A stretch of 64,000 nucleotides of DNA from Actinomyces trachealis. GTDB lineage: Bacteria > Actinomycetota > Actinomycetes > Actinomycetales > Actinomycetaceae. Made by a program: the position numbers and the translations under genes. The notes below the pieces were generated by a model. That model ran no database searches and was not told where the DNA came from. It saw nothing but the letters and a program-made list of their open reading frames with translations. How positions within the stretch are numbered: position 1 is the stretch's first letter; every line of letters starts with the position of its first letter. This document shows positions 28,192 to 37,629 of the stretch, in pieces. The stretch spans positions 1,922,001 through 1,986,000 of the forward strand of contig NZ_CP065027.1 in assembly GCF_015711475.1 (NCBI RefSeq). Direction: 5' to 3'.

Positions 28192-28917
28192 GTGACACAG
28201 CCGCACCGCGCCCTTCCAGATCATGGCAACTCATCGCCTGCGCCAGCGCAGATCACAGACGCTTGGTTGGTGGTGCCGCTCTACAACGAAGCTCAAGTAG
28301 TGCGCGGGGTGATCGAGGCTGCCAGGCTGTGTTTCCCCAACGTCGTCGCCGTCGATGACGGCTCGCACGACAACTCCGCCGCAGAGGCTCAGGCCGCTGG
28401 CGCCGTCGTCGTCCGGCACCCAATCAACCTAGGCCAAGGCGCCGCGTTGCAGACCGGCTTCTGCTACCTCCTAGAACGCACCAATGCGCGCTACGCCATC
28501 ACCTTTGACTCCGATGGCCAGCACTCGGTGGCCGACGCCGCACGGATGGTGGAGACAGCGAGGGCTGAGGACCTGGCGATCATCCTCGGTTCCCGATTCC
28601 TTGACGGCAGCACCCAAGTGGGCCTCGCCAAACGGCTCGTGCTTCACACCGCAGCCGCCGTCTCCTCGCGTACAACCGGAATGCTGCTGACTGATGCGCA
28701 CAACGGCCTGCGGCTCATCCGCCGTGACGCGCTCGCCAAAATCGACCTACAGCAGAACCGGATGGCCCACGCCTCGGAGATCACCAAACAGCTTGGAGCC
28801 ACAGGGCTGCCCTGGCGCGAGCTCCCGGTACATATCGAGTACACCGACTACTCGAAGGCCAAAGGCCAGTCCCTGTGGAACTCCGTCAACATCCTGGTTG
28901 ACCTGATCTTCTCCTGA
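28192..28917 (+). CDS. GT2 polyprenyl-phosphate glycosyltransferase (DPM1-like)
   Basis: A 241-residue single-domain GT2 with AWLVVPLYNEAQVVRGVIEA, VVAVDDGSHDNS and the metal-binding ITFDSDGQHS near residue 108, the pattern of dolichyl-phosphate mannose/glucose synthases. It would load a sugar onto polyprenyl phosphate for use outside the membrane by GT-C enzymes such as the DUF2142, DUF6541 and PIG-V-like proteins nearby. It lacks C-terminal helices; the DUF2304 protein 21 bases downstream probably acts as its membrane partner. GTG at 28192 is the start; no ribosome site is evident. Confidence 0.85.
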   Translation: MTQPHRALPDHGNSSPAPAQITDAWLVVPLYNEAQVVRGVIEAARLCFPNVVAVDDGSHDNSAAEAQAAGAVVVRHPINLGQGAALQTGFCYLLERTNARYAITFDSDGQHSVADAARMVETARAEDLAIILGSRFLDGSTQVGLAKRLVLHTAAAVSSRTTGMLLTDAHNGLRLIRRDALAKIDLQQNRMAHASEITKQLGATGLPWRELPVHIEYTDYSKAKGQSLWNSVNILVDLIFS

Positions 28918-28938
28918 CAGCGGGTTTAGGAAGACGCT

Positions 28939-29331
28939 ATGCACTCCCAGATGATCATCCAGTCCATCCTCATCGTCGTGATCGCGACGGTGGGGTGGTT
29001 CATGCTCAAGTCTCCCGGCGGCGCCCGCCACCTGGCCTGGCGACGGATCACCACGCTGACCTTCGTGGTATTCGCCGTGATCGCCGTGATCTTCCCTGGT
29101 CTGACTGGCTACATCGCGAATCTCGTCGGCGTGGGACGCGGCACGGACCTGCTGCTGTACGCCCTGGTGGTCGCCTTCCTGGTGCAAATCCTCTCCTCGT
29201 TCCGCCGCAACGCGGCCCTGGAACGGCAACTGACCAGGCTGGCTCGCCGAGTGGCGCTCGACAGCGCACCAGACCCCAGCACCCCCGAGTTCAAGGCTCA
29301 AGGCGGCACCAACACCGGCCCCAAGGCCTGA
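28939..29331 (+). CDS. DUF2304 membrane protein
   Basis: A 130-residue protein with three membrane helices (about residues 4-20, 37-57 and 70-88) and a charged tail with RRNAALERQLTRLARRVAL. DUF2304 proteins regularly follow a soluble DPM1-like GT2 and are thought to hold it at the membrane. AGGAAGACGCT precedes ATG 28939. It is co-transcribed with the GT2. Confidence 0.82.
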   Translation: MHSQMIIQSILIVVIATVGWFMLKSPGGARHLAWRRITTLTFVVFAVIAVIFPGLTGYIANLVGVGRGTDLLLYALVVAFLVQILSSFRRNAALERQLTRLARRVALDSAPDPSTPEFKAQGGTNTGPKA

Positions 29332-29374
29332 GCACCCCCAAGCACTGCTTGACGGGAGCTTCAACGCGAGCCGC

Positions 29375-30274
29375 TCAGGAGCGGCTCGCCCGTTTCACCT
29401 CGGAGCGCTCGCGCATATGTAGTCCTGCACCCACCAACCAGCGGGCCGGGGCCTGCCAGACAGCCGGATGCGACCGGTAGAAGTAGCGGCGTGCTGAGGC
29501 GTGGTGCGCGCGGATCATCCGCTCCGGCCTAGCCTTCCAGCTGGCGCCCTGCTCATGGATGACGACGGCGTCGGGCACCTGCAGGTTCAAACGCCCGGAG
29601 GCGGTGACGCGGGCACCAAGGTCGGTGTCCTCAAAGAACATGAAGTAGCCCTCGTCGAAGCCACCAAGCTCACGCCAGACCTGGGCTGGCAACAGCAAGC
29701 AGGCGCCAGAGAGCCAGCCGACGGCGTGCGTCTGGTCCTGGTTCCCGCCATGGTAGGCCTTGGAGAAGGGATTCGAGGGCCAAACCCGCCCCAGGACCGC
29801 GTGACCCGCGCCTTTGAACAGTGCCGGCAGCTCCCTGCCAGACGGGTAGACAGACCCATCAGTGCTGAGGATCCGGGGGCCAAAGCAGCCGCCCTCCGGG
29901 TGCGCGATCGCAGCGTCGATAAGCACGTCCAGGCTGCCTGGCCGCCACGCTAGGTCAGGGTTGGCGATAACCAGCCAGTCCTCTTCCAGCCCGTAGGCAC
30001 CCCGGTTCGCGCCACCGCCGTAGCCGTGGTTGCCGCCGTCGCGCACCACCTCGGCCCCGTGCAACTCCGCGAGTTTGTCAACGAGAGCGTGCTCCTGGCC
30101 GTTGTCCGCGATCACGATTCGCAGCTTCCGGCGGGTGGCCTTGACCAGGGAGCTGAGGAAATCTGCCAGCTCCCTTCCGGGGTTGTACGCAACCGTGACC
30201 ACGCGGACTGAACCGGTTGTGCCTTTCGTCCCACCGGCCTGCGTGTCGCCCTGCCCTCGCGCTGCTTGACTCAC
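29375..30274 (-). CDS. GT2-family glycosyltransferase (rhamnosyltransferase-like)
   Basis: A 299-residue GT2 enzyme of the WbbL/RfbF type: VRVVTVAYNPGRELADFLSS, IVIADNGQEH, VIANPDLAW as the metal motif, GACLLLPAQVW and FFEDTDLGARV near residue 215. WbbL in mycobacteria starts the arabinogalactan linker with rhamnose; here the acceptor is unknown. GTG at 30274 is preferred because TAGGCT (30282-30287) lies seven bases before it, fitting the leaderless pattern of the window; GTG at 30304 would add ten residues. It is divergent from the first LCP gene. Confidence 0.8.
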   Translation of the reverse strand: MSQAARGQGDTQAGGTKGTTGSVRVVTVAYNPGRELADFLSSLVKATRRKLRIVIADNGQEHALVDKLAELHGAEVVRDGGNHGYGGGANRGAYGLEEDWLVIANPDLAWRPGSLDVLIDAAIAHPEGGCFGPRILSTDGSVYPSGRELPALFKGAGHAVLGRVWPSNPFSKAYHGGNQDQTHAVGWLSGACLLLPAQVWRELGGFDEGYFMFFEDTDLGARVTASGRLNLQVPDAVVIHEQGASWKARPERMIRAHHASARRYFYRSHPAVWQAPARWLVGAGLHMRERSEVKRASRS

Positions 30275-30340
30275 GCCCACGAGCCTAGCCGAGGCGGAGC
30301 ACACAGGCGGCTTTCAACAGTCCTGGCTATCATCAGGCAC
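30275..30340. promoter_or_regulatory. Divergent leaderless promoters of GT2 and LCP genes
   Basis: On the minus strand TAGGCT at 30282-30287 is seven bases from GTG 30274. On the plus strand TATCAT at 30328-30333 is seven bases from GTG 30341. Both suggest transcripts that start at the initiation codon. Confidence 0.5.
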
Positions 30341-31597
30341 GTGGCAGCAAGCAGGAATCGGATCTACCGACACGCAGACCGCGACCCCCGCTCCGCCCTT
30401 CCTCGGCGGGTCGGGCTAGTTGCGCTTGCTATCACCCTGTTCCTGACCTCCGGCGCCGCTTTTGCACTGCGCGACCTGCAGTCCAAGGTTCACTCGGTGG
30501 ACCTGGCCTCCTTACTGGGTTCAGACCGGCCAAAGAACGACGCCTCAGACTCTTACAAGGGCCGCGCCGTCAACATCCTGGTACTGGGGTCTGACACGCG
30601 CGCCGGAGACAACAACGTGGACAACTCCCAGGGCTCCGAGGAGGTCGCCGTAGCCCGCTCGGACACCGCGATGGTGATGCACCTGTCTGCGGACCGCAAC
30701 CGCATCGACGTCGTCTCCATCCCCCGTGACACCCTCGTGTCCATCCCGAGCTGCGTTCTGCCTGACGGCACCTCCTCCGCCCCACAAGACGACACGATGT
30801 TTAACACGGCTTTCGCCACCGGCGCAGGTACTGAGGCTGACACCACTGCCATATCCCGTGGTGCCGCCTGCGCCATCAAGACTGTTGAAGCCATGACCGG
30901 CCTGTTCATCAACGAGTTCGTGGTGGTGGACTTCTCTGGCCTGGAGCGCATGGTTGACGCCCTGGGCGGGGTGGGCGTATATGTGTCCGAGGAGATTGAC
31001 GACCCTGACTACACCGGCGCCAAGTTTGAAGTTGGCTGTCACCACCTGTCCGGCCCTGAGGCCCTGCAGTACGCCCGCGTGCGCCACGGCGTCGGCAACG
31101 GTTCTGACACGGGACGCATTGGCCGCCAGCAGAACCTCATGAGCGCGATGATCCGCACCGCCGTCTCAAAGAACCTGCTCACCAACCTCGACGACCTCTA
31201 CTCCTTCACCTCCGCAGGCCTGAGCACCCTCACGGTCTCCAAGGGCATAGGCTCACTCAGCACCCTGGGTGGTCTGGCCAAGAGCGTCTCTGACGTGGGC
31301 GTAGACAAAATCAACTTCATTTCCCTGCCCACCACTGAGGCCGCCTGGGACAAAAACCGTCTGGTGCCAACGTCTGAGGCCACTCGCGTGTGGAAGGCAC
31401 TCAAGAAGGACGAGCCCGTCCCGGCCTCCACCGTGGCGGTCTCCGGCGACGGCACCGTGAATACACCAGCCGCCTCCGACCCGGAGCCCCCCACCGACCC
31501 CGGGGCCGCAGAAAGCCCCACACCTGAGGCTCCCGCACCGGCACCTGCTGCCGAAGCCACCAAGTCGACCGACAACCCAGCCGCCCAATGCAAGTGA
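30341..31597 (+). CDS. LCP-family glycopolymer ligase
   Basis: LCP (LytR-CpsA-Psr) enzymes attach lipid-linked glycopolymers to peptidoglycan at the outer membrane face. This 418-residue protein has a single N-terminal membrane helix (about residues 24-44, VGLVALAITLFLTSGAAFAL), then the LCP domain with VLGSDTRAGDNN, the arginine-bearing SIPRDTLVSIP and YARVRHGVGNGSDTGRIGRQQ. The C-terminal 60 residues are Pro/Ala/Glu rich and disordered. GTG at 30341 is chosen for the TATCAT box seven bases before it. A second LCP gene follows after 13 bases. Confidence 0.87.
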   Translation: MAASRNRIYRHADRDPRSALPRRVGLVALAITLFLTSGAAFALRDLQSKVHSVDLASLLGSDRPKNDASDSYKGRAVNILVLGSDTRAGDNNVDNSQGSEEVAVARSDTAMVMHLSADRNRIDVVSIPRDTLVSIPSCVLPDGTSSAPQDDTMFNTAFATGAGTEADTTAISRGAACAIKTVEAMTGLFINEFVVVDFSGLERMVDALGGVGVYVSEEIDDPDYTGAKFEVGCHHLSGPEALQYARVRHGVGNGSDTGRIGRQQNLMSAMIRTAVSKNLLTNLDDLYSFTSAGLSTLTVSKGIGSLSTLGGLAKSVSDVGVDKINFISLPTTEAAWDKNRLVPTSEATRVWKALKKDEPVPASTVAVSGDGTVNTPAASDPEPPTDPGAAESPTPEAPAPAPAAEATKSTDNPAAQCK

Positions 31598-31610
31598 GTA
31601 CACCGCATAT

Positions 31611-33053
31611 ATGAGCGGATTTGACGACGCCGAATCCCAGCAGCACGCCGGGCAGCCTCAGACACCCACCCCAGGTCCTAACGGTGCCAGGCCCGTTCGC
31701 CGCCACCTACGCGCGCAGCGACCGGCCGAGCCTCAACCTGGCAGGCAAACGTCAGTAAATCCGCCGGGTCCGTCGACGCAACGCCCAACCACCAGGGCAC
31801 TCCGACGCCCTACACCACCGGCACGCAGCCCGCAAGAACCAGGTACCCGGGTGCTGCCCGCCAGTGCCGCCGCTGGTCCCGCACTACGCCCCGGCTCGGG
31901 AATCAAGCCACTGGGCAGCGTTGACTGGGCGGAGCAGACACCACCCACCACCGAGCCGCAACGCACCTCCGTGATGCCTGCAGGCGCACAACCACGCCTA
32001 GCCCCATCCCAGCCTCGTGCCGCGCAACCAGCCTGGCCGGGGCCCCAGCTACCGGCCGAGCCCCCCGCAATACCACGCCGCAGGCCTGCGCCAGGTCGAC
32101 GCCGCCGCCAGCGACACCCATTCCGTCTCATCGCGCTGCTGTTGGCCCTGCTACTAGTGCTGGTCGGCGTACGCGTGGCCACCTTATGGAGCAAAGTCAA
32201 CAACTCGCTACACCGCGAAGATGTTCTATCCGGCGCCCCCAACACGCCCGGAGACACCTGGTTGATCGTGGGCTCAGACTCACGGGCCGATGGGACCTTG
32301 AACGACAACACCGAGGGTGCCCGCTCCGACTCGATCATGGTGCTGCACAAGGCTGAGAACGGTACTGCGGCACTGGTCTCACTGCCCCGCGACACCTATG
32401 TGGAGATCCCCGGCTACGGCGCAAACAAGATCAACACCGCCTACTCCTACGGTGGCGGTGCCCTACTGGTGCAAACCGTGGAGGGATTGACCGGCCTGAC
32501 CATTGACCACTACACGGAGGTTGGTATGGGCGGCGTGGTGTCCCTGGTGGACGCCGTCGGTGGCGTTAAAGTCTGCCTGGACTACGACGTGGAGGACGCC
32601 GACTCTGGTCTGGTCTGGGACACCTCCCGGGGCACGTGCCAGCAAATTGATGGCACCAAGGCCCTGGCATACTCCCGCATGCGGAAGTCTGACCCTACTG
32701 GGGACATTGGGCGGGCCGGGCGTCAGCGCGCGGTGCTCTCCAAGCTGGTGGGCAAAGCCGCCTCCCCCTCCACCCTGACCTCCTTCAAGCGGCAGAACGC
32801 ACTTACTAAGGCCGGAACTGACGCGCTAACGGTAGACCAGGACGCCGGGGTGGTGTCTCTGACCCAGATGCTGCTGGCCTTCCGCTCCTCCTCCAGCAAG
32901 AACCTCACCGGGGCACCCCCGATCGCGGACCCCGCCTACGAGCCTGGCGGGATCGGCCAGTCGGTGCTGCTGCAGGATGTCACGGCACCGGAGTTTTTCC
33001 AGAAGCTGCGAGCGGGCAAGCTCACCAAAGACGACTTCCAGCAGCAGCCCTGA
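31611..33053 (+). CDS. LCP-family glycopolymer ligase with long cytoplasmic N terminus
   Basis: A 480-residue LCP protein. Residues 1-165 are Pro/Arg/Gln rich and presumably disordered in the cytoplasm. A membrane helix at about 168-188 (LIALLLALLLVLVGVRVATL) is followed by the LCP domain with IVGSDSRADGTL, SLPRDTYVEIPGYG, KINTAYSYGG and YSRMRKSDPTGDIGRAGRQ, keeping the phosphate-binding arginines. The long N-tail might bind cytoplasmic synthesis or division proteins. Two LCPs in one operon may serve the two polymers encoded here, namely the phosphocholine polymer and the rhamnan. Confidence 0.87.
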   Translation: MSGFDDAESQQHAGQPQTPTPGPNGARPVRRHLRAQRPAEPQPGRQTSVNPPGPSTQRPTTRALRRPTPPARSPQEPGTRVLPASAAAGPALRPGSGIKPLGSVDWAEQTPPTTEPQRTSVMPAGAQPRLAPSQPRAAQPAWPGPQLPAEPPAIPRRRPAPGRRRRQRHPFRLIALLLALLLVLVGVRVATLWSKVNNSLHREDVLSGAPNTPGDTWLIVGSDSRADGTLNDNTEGARSDSIMVLHKAENGTAALVSLPRDTYVEIPGYGANKINTAYSYGGGALLVQTVEGLTGLTIDHYTEVGMGGVVSLVDAVGGVKVCLDYDVEDADSGLVWDTSRGTCQQIDGTKALAYSRMRKSDPTGDIGRAGRQRAVLSKLVGKAASPSTLTSFKRQNALTKAGTDALTVDQDAGVVSLTQMLLAFRSSSSKNLTGAPPIADPAYEPGGIGQSVLLQDVTAPEFFQKLRAGKLTKDDFQQQP

Positions 33054-33175
33054 AGCTGCGTGCTCTGCCGCACACGGTCCTGACGCCGTTCAAACAACTC
33101 AAACAACCACGCGCCCCGCGGACAACAACCACACGGTAGCCAGCTGCCCAAACGGCAGAAGGCGAGCCAGACAAC

Positions 33176-33229
33176 ACAACGACGACGTCGGCCGTCACCC
33201 ATGCAGGGTACGACCGACGTCGTCGTTGT
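33176..33229. terminator. Bidirectional terminator between LCP genes and galE
   Basis: A perfect 16-bp inverted repeat, ACAACGACGACGTCGG at 33176-33191 and its complement at 33214-33229, with a 22-base loop lies between the convergent LCP and galE genes. The plus-strand side continues CTTGC after TTGT. Confidence 0.65.
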
Positions 33230-33249
33230 CTTGCAGGGGCAGTGACCGC

Positions 33250-34239
33250 CTAGGCGAAGTGCTGGCGCTCAGGATCAGCCTGCCAGGCAGAGAAGGCCGA
33301 GGAGACGATGTCATCCAGGTCGTACTCAGCTTTCCAACCAAACACCTTACCGATGCGGGTGGGGTCACCGATCAGCTGTGGCGGGTCACCGGCACGGCGG
33401 TCCAGCTCCTCAGGCTGCACGTCCAGCCCCGTTGCAGCGATCACCTTAGAAACCACCTCACGCACCGAAGAGCCCTGACCGGTGCCCACGTTGAACACGT
33501 GCTCAGCCACCTCCTGTCCGCCAGCCAGGTAGTCCAGGGCGCTTACGTGCGCGGCAGCCAGATCCTTGACGTGGATATAGTCGCGGATGCAGGTGCCATC
33601 CGGTGTGGGATAGTCCGTGCCAAATATCTTGGGGGTGTCCCCCTTGGCCAGGCGCTCCATGACCATGGGGATCAGGTTAAGGGTGGCCATGTCCCCCAGA
33701 TCATCCCAGCCAGCGCCAGCCACGTTGAAGTAGCGCAGACCGGCCCAGCGCAGACCCCAGGCCTTCTCACAGTCGGCCATCATCCACTCGCCGATCAGCT
33801 TGGTCTCGCCGTAAGGGTTGATGGGATGACACTCGATGTCCTCCTGGACCACCTCCACCGGCGGCATTCCGTAGACGGCGGCGGAAGACGAGAAGATCAT
33901 CTGTTTGACGTCGGCGGCCCGCATGGCCATCAGCATGTTGGCCAGTCCACCCACATTCTGCTGGTAGTACCAGGCCGGACGCTCCACTGACTCGCCCACC
34001 TGCTTACGTGCCGCGAAATGGATCACCGCAGTGACACCGCGGCGCTCCATCGCATCCGTGAGGACCTGGACGGCGTCACCACCGGCCACGTCCAACTCCA
34101 CAATGGTGGCGCCCTCAACACGGTCTGGCGTGCCATAAGACAGGTCGTCGACGACGATGACCTCCTCACCACGCTCAAGCAGCAGACGGACCACATGTGC
34201 GCCGATATAACCCGCGCCTCCAGCAACAAGAATGCTCAT
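33250..34239 (-). CDS. galE: UDP-glucose 4-epimerase
   Basis: A 329-residue GalE that interconverts UDP-glucose and UDP-galactose (possibly also the N-acetyl forms). It shows ILVAGGAGYIGAHVVRLLL, HFAARKQVGESVE, SSSAAVYGMP, the catalytic YGETK and RYFNVAGA with DYPTPDGTCIRDYIHV, all typical. ATG at 34239 lies six bases after TAGACT (34246-34251), so it is probably leaderless and transcribed alone. It would supply galactose for the surface polymers. Confidence 0.93.
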   Translation of the reverse strand: MSILVAGGAGYIGAHVVRLLLERGEEVIVVDDLSYGTPDRVEGATIVELDVAGGDAVQVLTDAMERRGVTAVIHFAARKQVGESVERPAWYYQQNVGGLANMLMAMRAADVKQMIFSSSAAVYGMPPVEVVQEDIECHPINPYGETKLIGEWMMADCEKAWGLRWAGLRYFNVAGAGWDDLGDMATLNLIPMVMERLAKGDTPKIFGTDYPTPDGTCIRDYIHVKDLAAAHVSALDYLAGGQEVAEHVFNVGTGQGSSVREVVSKVIAATGLDVQPEELDRRAGDPPQLIGDPTRIGKVFGWKAEYDLDDIVSSAFSAWQADPERQHFA

Positions 34240-34318
34240 GCCGCCAGTCTACGCAGAGTCCACCAGTTCCAAACAGGAGCGGACGTCCTGCATGAGGGTG
34301 ACAGCCCCACGGGCTAGC

Positions 34319-34840
34319 TCAAGCCTGAGTTCTGCGTCGCTCCCTCAACGCCGTGCCTTTGGCATGGGCCACCCTCCCCAGCTCCTCCTGGAATGCGCGC
34401 ATAGCCGTACGCAGACGCTCAGCCTCCGCGCCCTCACCAGCGCCGAGGATGCGGGCGGCCAAGAGCCCGGCGTTGCGGGCCCCGCCGATGGAGACTGTAG
34501 CCACAGGCACGCCCGCTGGCATCTGCACGATGGAGAGCAGGGAGTCCATGCCCTCTAGGTGCTTAAGGGGTACAGGCACGCCAATCACGGGCAGCTCAGT
34601 CACGGCAGCGAGCATGCCGGGCAGGTGGGCGGCGCCGCCCGCCCCGGCGATGATGACGCGCAGCCCGCGCCCAGAGGCAGTGCGTCCGTACTCGATCATC
34701 TCAGTGGGCATGCGGTGGGCGGAGACGACGTCGGCCCCATAAGGCACACCCAGCTCATCCAACGCGGTGGCGGCGGCCTCCATGGTGGGCCAGTCAGAGT
34801 CGGAGCCCATCACAATGCCGACGACGGGGTTCTTACTCAT
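34319..34840 (-). CDS. purE: N5-carboxyaminoimidazole ribonucleotide mutase
   Basis: PurE (173 residues) rearranges N5-CAIR to CAIR in purine synthesis. The start [16 protein letters not shown] and [13 protein letters not shown], followed by [17 protein letters not shown], are the class I PurE motifs with the catalytic histidine. ATG at 34840 follows AGAGGA and is preferred to the upstream in-frame start at 34855. It follows purK by 48 bases in the same direction, so PurK delivers N5-CAIR directly upstream. Confidence 0.93.
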   Translation of the reverse strand: MSKNPVVGIVMGSDSDWPTMEAAATALDELGVPYGADVVSAHRMPTEMIEYGRTASGRGLRVIIAGAGGAAHLPGMLAAVTELPVIGVPVPLKHLEGMDSLLSIVQMPAGVPVATVSIGGARNAGLLAARILGAGEGAEAERLRTAMRAFQEELGRVAHAKGTALRERRRTQA

Positions 34841-34888
34841 TGCGGTTCCTCTCACCTTGGGCAGATCTTGATGGCAAAAGCGACAGTC

Positions 34889-36220
34889 TCAGTGGCATTT
34901 CTGAGCAATCGTGGCGGTGTCACCGCGCAAGGTGGCGACGACGGCGCGGGCGCGCTCCAGCGTCTCCTGAACCGCCTGCGGCGTCGGCTCTGATCCTGGT
35001 TCCCCAGGGACCGTCAGGTTTACGTGTCCCAGCTTGCGGCCAGTGCGCCAACCCTTGCCGTACAGGTGTACGTGTGCCTCCGGTTCCAGGGCCAGAGCTT
35101 GCGCGAGTGGCTGTGGGCCGGGCTCATGATCTCCACCAACCAGGTTCACCATGACCGTGGCGGGCGCAACCGGTGCTGTCGACCCCAGGGGCAGGTCCAG
35201 TACCGCACGCAGATGCTGGGCGAACTGGCTGGTGACCGCGCCGTCCTGCGTCCAGTGACCCGAATTGTGGGGGCGCATGGCCAGCTCGTTGATGTACAGC
35301 GCCACCGGCTCGCTCGGCTCCTCCACCACGAACATCTCCACCGCAAGCACCCCGGTTACCCCAAAGCGCTCCGCCACCTGACGGCCCACCTCCTGGGCGC
35401 GGGCAGCCGCTTCCACCTCCAAACCCGGAGCCGGAGCCACGACCTCCACACACATACCGTCCACCTGCGTCGTCTGCGCCACCGGCCAGGCACGCACCTC
35501 ACCAGAAGGGCTGCGAGCCAACAGCACCGCAAGCTCACGGGTGAAGGGCACCACCGCCTCCACCAACAAGCTGGTCACGCTTCCCCCGCCCAGGCTGCCT
35601 CCCCCACCAGCCCCGGTGACAGAGTCACCGGCGCGCGCAGCCGCCGTCGCCGCCAGCCACTGGGCCGCCTCACCGCTGTCCAGCTCAGCAACGTCACGCA
35701 GCAGCAGCACGCCGTGGCCGTCGTAACCGCCACGTGGGGTCTTGAGCACCACCGGCCAGCCGTGCTCCCGTACAAAGTCCAGCACGGCGGCCCGCATCTG
35801 CCCAGCGGTGCCCGCCAGCTCCGCCCACTCGGGTTGAGGCAGTCCCACCGCACTCAAGGCCCGCCGCATCGCAAGCTTGTCCCGCGCCAGCTCTAGGGCC
35901 TGAACTGTGGGCTGCACCGAGACACCCTCATCCTGCAGCTGCTCCAGCAGGGCGGAGTCCTGGTGCTCGTGCTCAAAGGTGAGGACCTGCGCGGCACCTG
36001 CCCACAGCGGGTCGGTGCTGCCGGGGCGGCCAGCCAGGAGCGCTCGCATGGCAGCCTCATCGCCTGCGCCGCCCACGAGAGCGTCTGGGGTGACGGCGGC
36101 GGTAGAACCGTCAGGGGCCTCAACCAGGGCCCGCAGGTGCACCCCCAAGGCACTGGCCTCCTCCTGCATCATGCGGGCCAGCTGCCCACCTCCGACCACT
36201 GCCACGATTGATGCGCTCAC
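34889..36220 (-). CDS. purK: N5-carboxyaminoimidazole ribonucleotide synthase
   Basis: PurK is an ATP-grasp enzyme that carboxylates AIR with bicarbonate. The 443-residue protein begins IVAVVGGGQLARMMQEEA, has the ATP-grasp core LKTPRGGYDGHGV and ends its catalytic part with ELAMRPHNSGHWTQDG. It is longer than many PurK proteins because of a glycine-rich insert (about residues 198-213). GTG at 36220 is six bases after TAGCCT (36227-36232), and no ribosome site is present. Its promoter overlaps that of the divergent gene at 36253. Confidence 0.92.
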   Translation of the reverse strand: MSASIVAVVGGGQLARMMQEEASALGVHLRALVEAPDGSTAAVTPDALVGGAGDEAAMRALLAGRPGSTDPLWAGAAQVLTFEHEHQDSALLEQLQDEGVSVQPTVQALELARDKLAMRRALSAVGLPQPEWAELAGTAGQMRAAVLDFVREHGWPVVLKTPRGGYDGHGVLLLRDVAELDSGEAAQWLAATAAARAGDSVTGAGGGGSLGGGSVTSLLVEAVVPFTRELAVLLARSPSGEVRAWPVAQTTQVDGMCVEVVAPAPGLEVEAAARAQEVGRQVAERFGVTGVLAVEMFVVEEPSEPVALYINELAMRPHNSGHWTQDGAVTSQFAQHLRAVLDLPLGSTAPVAPATVMVNLVGGDHEPGPQPLAQALALEPEAHVHLYGKGWRTGRKLGHVNLTVPGEPGSEPTPQAVQETLERARAVVATLRGDTATIAQKCH

Positions 36221-36252
36221 ACGCTAAGGCTACCGGCCCTTAGGCTGAGCCC
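36221..36252. promoter_or_regulatory. Overlapping divergent promoters of purK and a membrane protein gene
   Basis: Only 32 bases separate two start codons. TAGCCT at 36227-36232 serves purK and TAGGCT at 36241-36246 serves the plus-strand gene, each six bases from its start. The -35 region of each promoter must therefore lie inside the first codons of the other gene. Confidence 0.55.
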
Positions 36253-37560
36253 ATGACGCGCACCGCAGCCCTGAGTGCCCAGGCGCAACCGTCTGGCTAC
36301 CGCCAGCACCTGCTGCAGGTGCTGGCAGTGTGGGCTGGTGCCACCGCGCTGAGCTTCCTGGTGTTGCGCCTGGGGGCGCAGGACACTCCGGCCACACCCT
36401 GGGGTCAGGCCGCACCTAGCTGGTTAGAGCACATGGCTTTCTGGGATGCAGGCTGGTACCAGCGGGTGTTGGAAGAGGGCTACCCCACCACCCTGCCCAC
36501 GGGTGCGGACGGCATGGTGGCCAACAACACCTGGGCCTTCATGCCTTTATTGCCCTACCTATGCCTGCCACTGATGGCACTGGGCTTGAACTTCTACGCG
36601 GCGGGTGTGCTGCTGGCCACGGTGGCCTCGGCGGGGGCGGCAGTGGTGCTGGACCTGTGGCTGGCGCCACGCACCGGGCCGCGTACTTCCCTGTGGGCGG
36701 TGGCGCTACTGTGGGCCTCTCCTTGCGCACCGGTGCTACAGGTACCCTATGCCGAATCCCTGGCCCTGTTGCTGGTCTGCGGCACGCTGCTGCTGGCTGA
36801 GCGGGGGCGCTTCCTGGCAGCCGCGCCCGTAGCGTTGTTAGCCACCTACTCGCGCCCGGTGGGGGTGCCTTTGTCTGCTGCGCTGGGCCTATGGTGGGCC
36901 TGGCGGCTGCTCAGTAGCGACGGCGTCACCTTGCCTGTGTGGTTGGCGCGGTGGCGGGTACAGTTCTCCGGGTGGCTGCCCAGGGTGGCCCCCCGGGGAG
37001 AGAGTGCCACCGGCACCGACGATGACCCCACCAATGCCGCAGCATCAACAGCCTCGTGCCGTTCCCACGGCCTACTGGCCTTGAGCGCCCTGGCAGGCTG
37101 CGGGGCCCTGTCCTGGCCGGTGCTGGCCGCCTGGGCCACTGGCCGTTCCGACGCCTACACCGCCACAGAGACCGCCTGGCGCGGAAAGCACCTGGTGCCG
37201 TTCGAGCCGTGGCTGGACCGCTCAGGGTACTTTGTGGGGGCACACCTAGGACCGCTGCTGCTGGTTACGCTGCTGGGGCTGGTTGCCCTGGCGCTAACCT
37301 CCCGGCCACTGCGGGCCCTGGGCCCAGCGGTCTGGTTCTGGTGCCTGGGTTACACGCTCTACCTGCTGGTCTTCTTTGACCCGACGACGTCGCTGCTGCG
37401 CCTGCTGCTGCCGCTGGCACCCGCAGCCTGGGCAGTCATGACGTCACTGCGCGACCGCCCCGCACGGGTGGCACTGTTACTAGTGGCATTCGCAGGCCAA
37501 TTGTTCTGGGTCAGCTGGGTGTGGGACCTGGGCTCGGTCTCAATCCAGTGGGTGCCGTGA
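36253..37560 (+). CDS. PIG-V-like membrane mannosyltransferase
   Basis: A 435-residue protein with about ten membrane helices. An early luminal motif HMAFWDAGWYQRVLEEGYP followed by FMPLLPYL resembles PIG-V/GT76-type polyprenyl-phosphate-mannose-dependent transferases; the Asp of the WDAGWY motif would be catalytic. It would add a sugar outside the membrane using a donor such as that made by the DPM1-like GT2 at 28192. ATG at 36253 is six bases after TAGGCT. The acceptor (lipoglycan, protein or wall polymer) cannot be told. Confidence 0.72.
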   Translation: MTRTAALSAQAQPSGYRQHLLQVLAVWAGATALSFLVLRLGAQDTPATPWGQAAPSWLEHMAFWDAGWYQRVLEEGYPTTLPTGADGMVANNTWAFMPLLPYLCLPLMALGLNFYAAGVLLATVASAGAAVVLDLWLAPRTGPRTSLWAVALLWASPCAPVLQVPYAESLALLLVCGTLLLAERGRFLAAAPVALLATYSRPVGVPLSAALGLWWAWRLLSSDGVTLPVWLARWRVQFSGWLPRVAPRGESATGTDDDPTNAAASTASCRSHGLLALSALAGCGALSWPVLAAWATGRSDAYTATETAWRGKHLVPFEPWLDRSGYFVGAHLGPLLLVTLLGLVALALTSRPLRALGPAVWFWCLGYTLYLLVFFDPTTSLLRLLLPLAPAAWAVMTSLRDRPARVALLLVAFAGQLFWVSWVWDLGSVSIQWVP

Positions 37561-37629
37561 GGCTGATCGCACAGAACCACATAACTAGGTGTTTGCGAGA
37601 GCCCAGCACTCCCCTCATAGGATGTGAGC

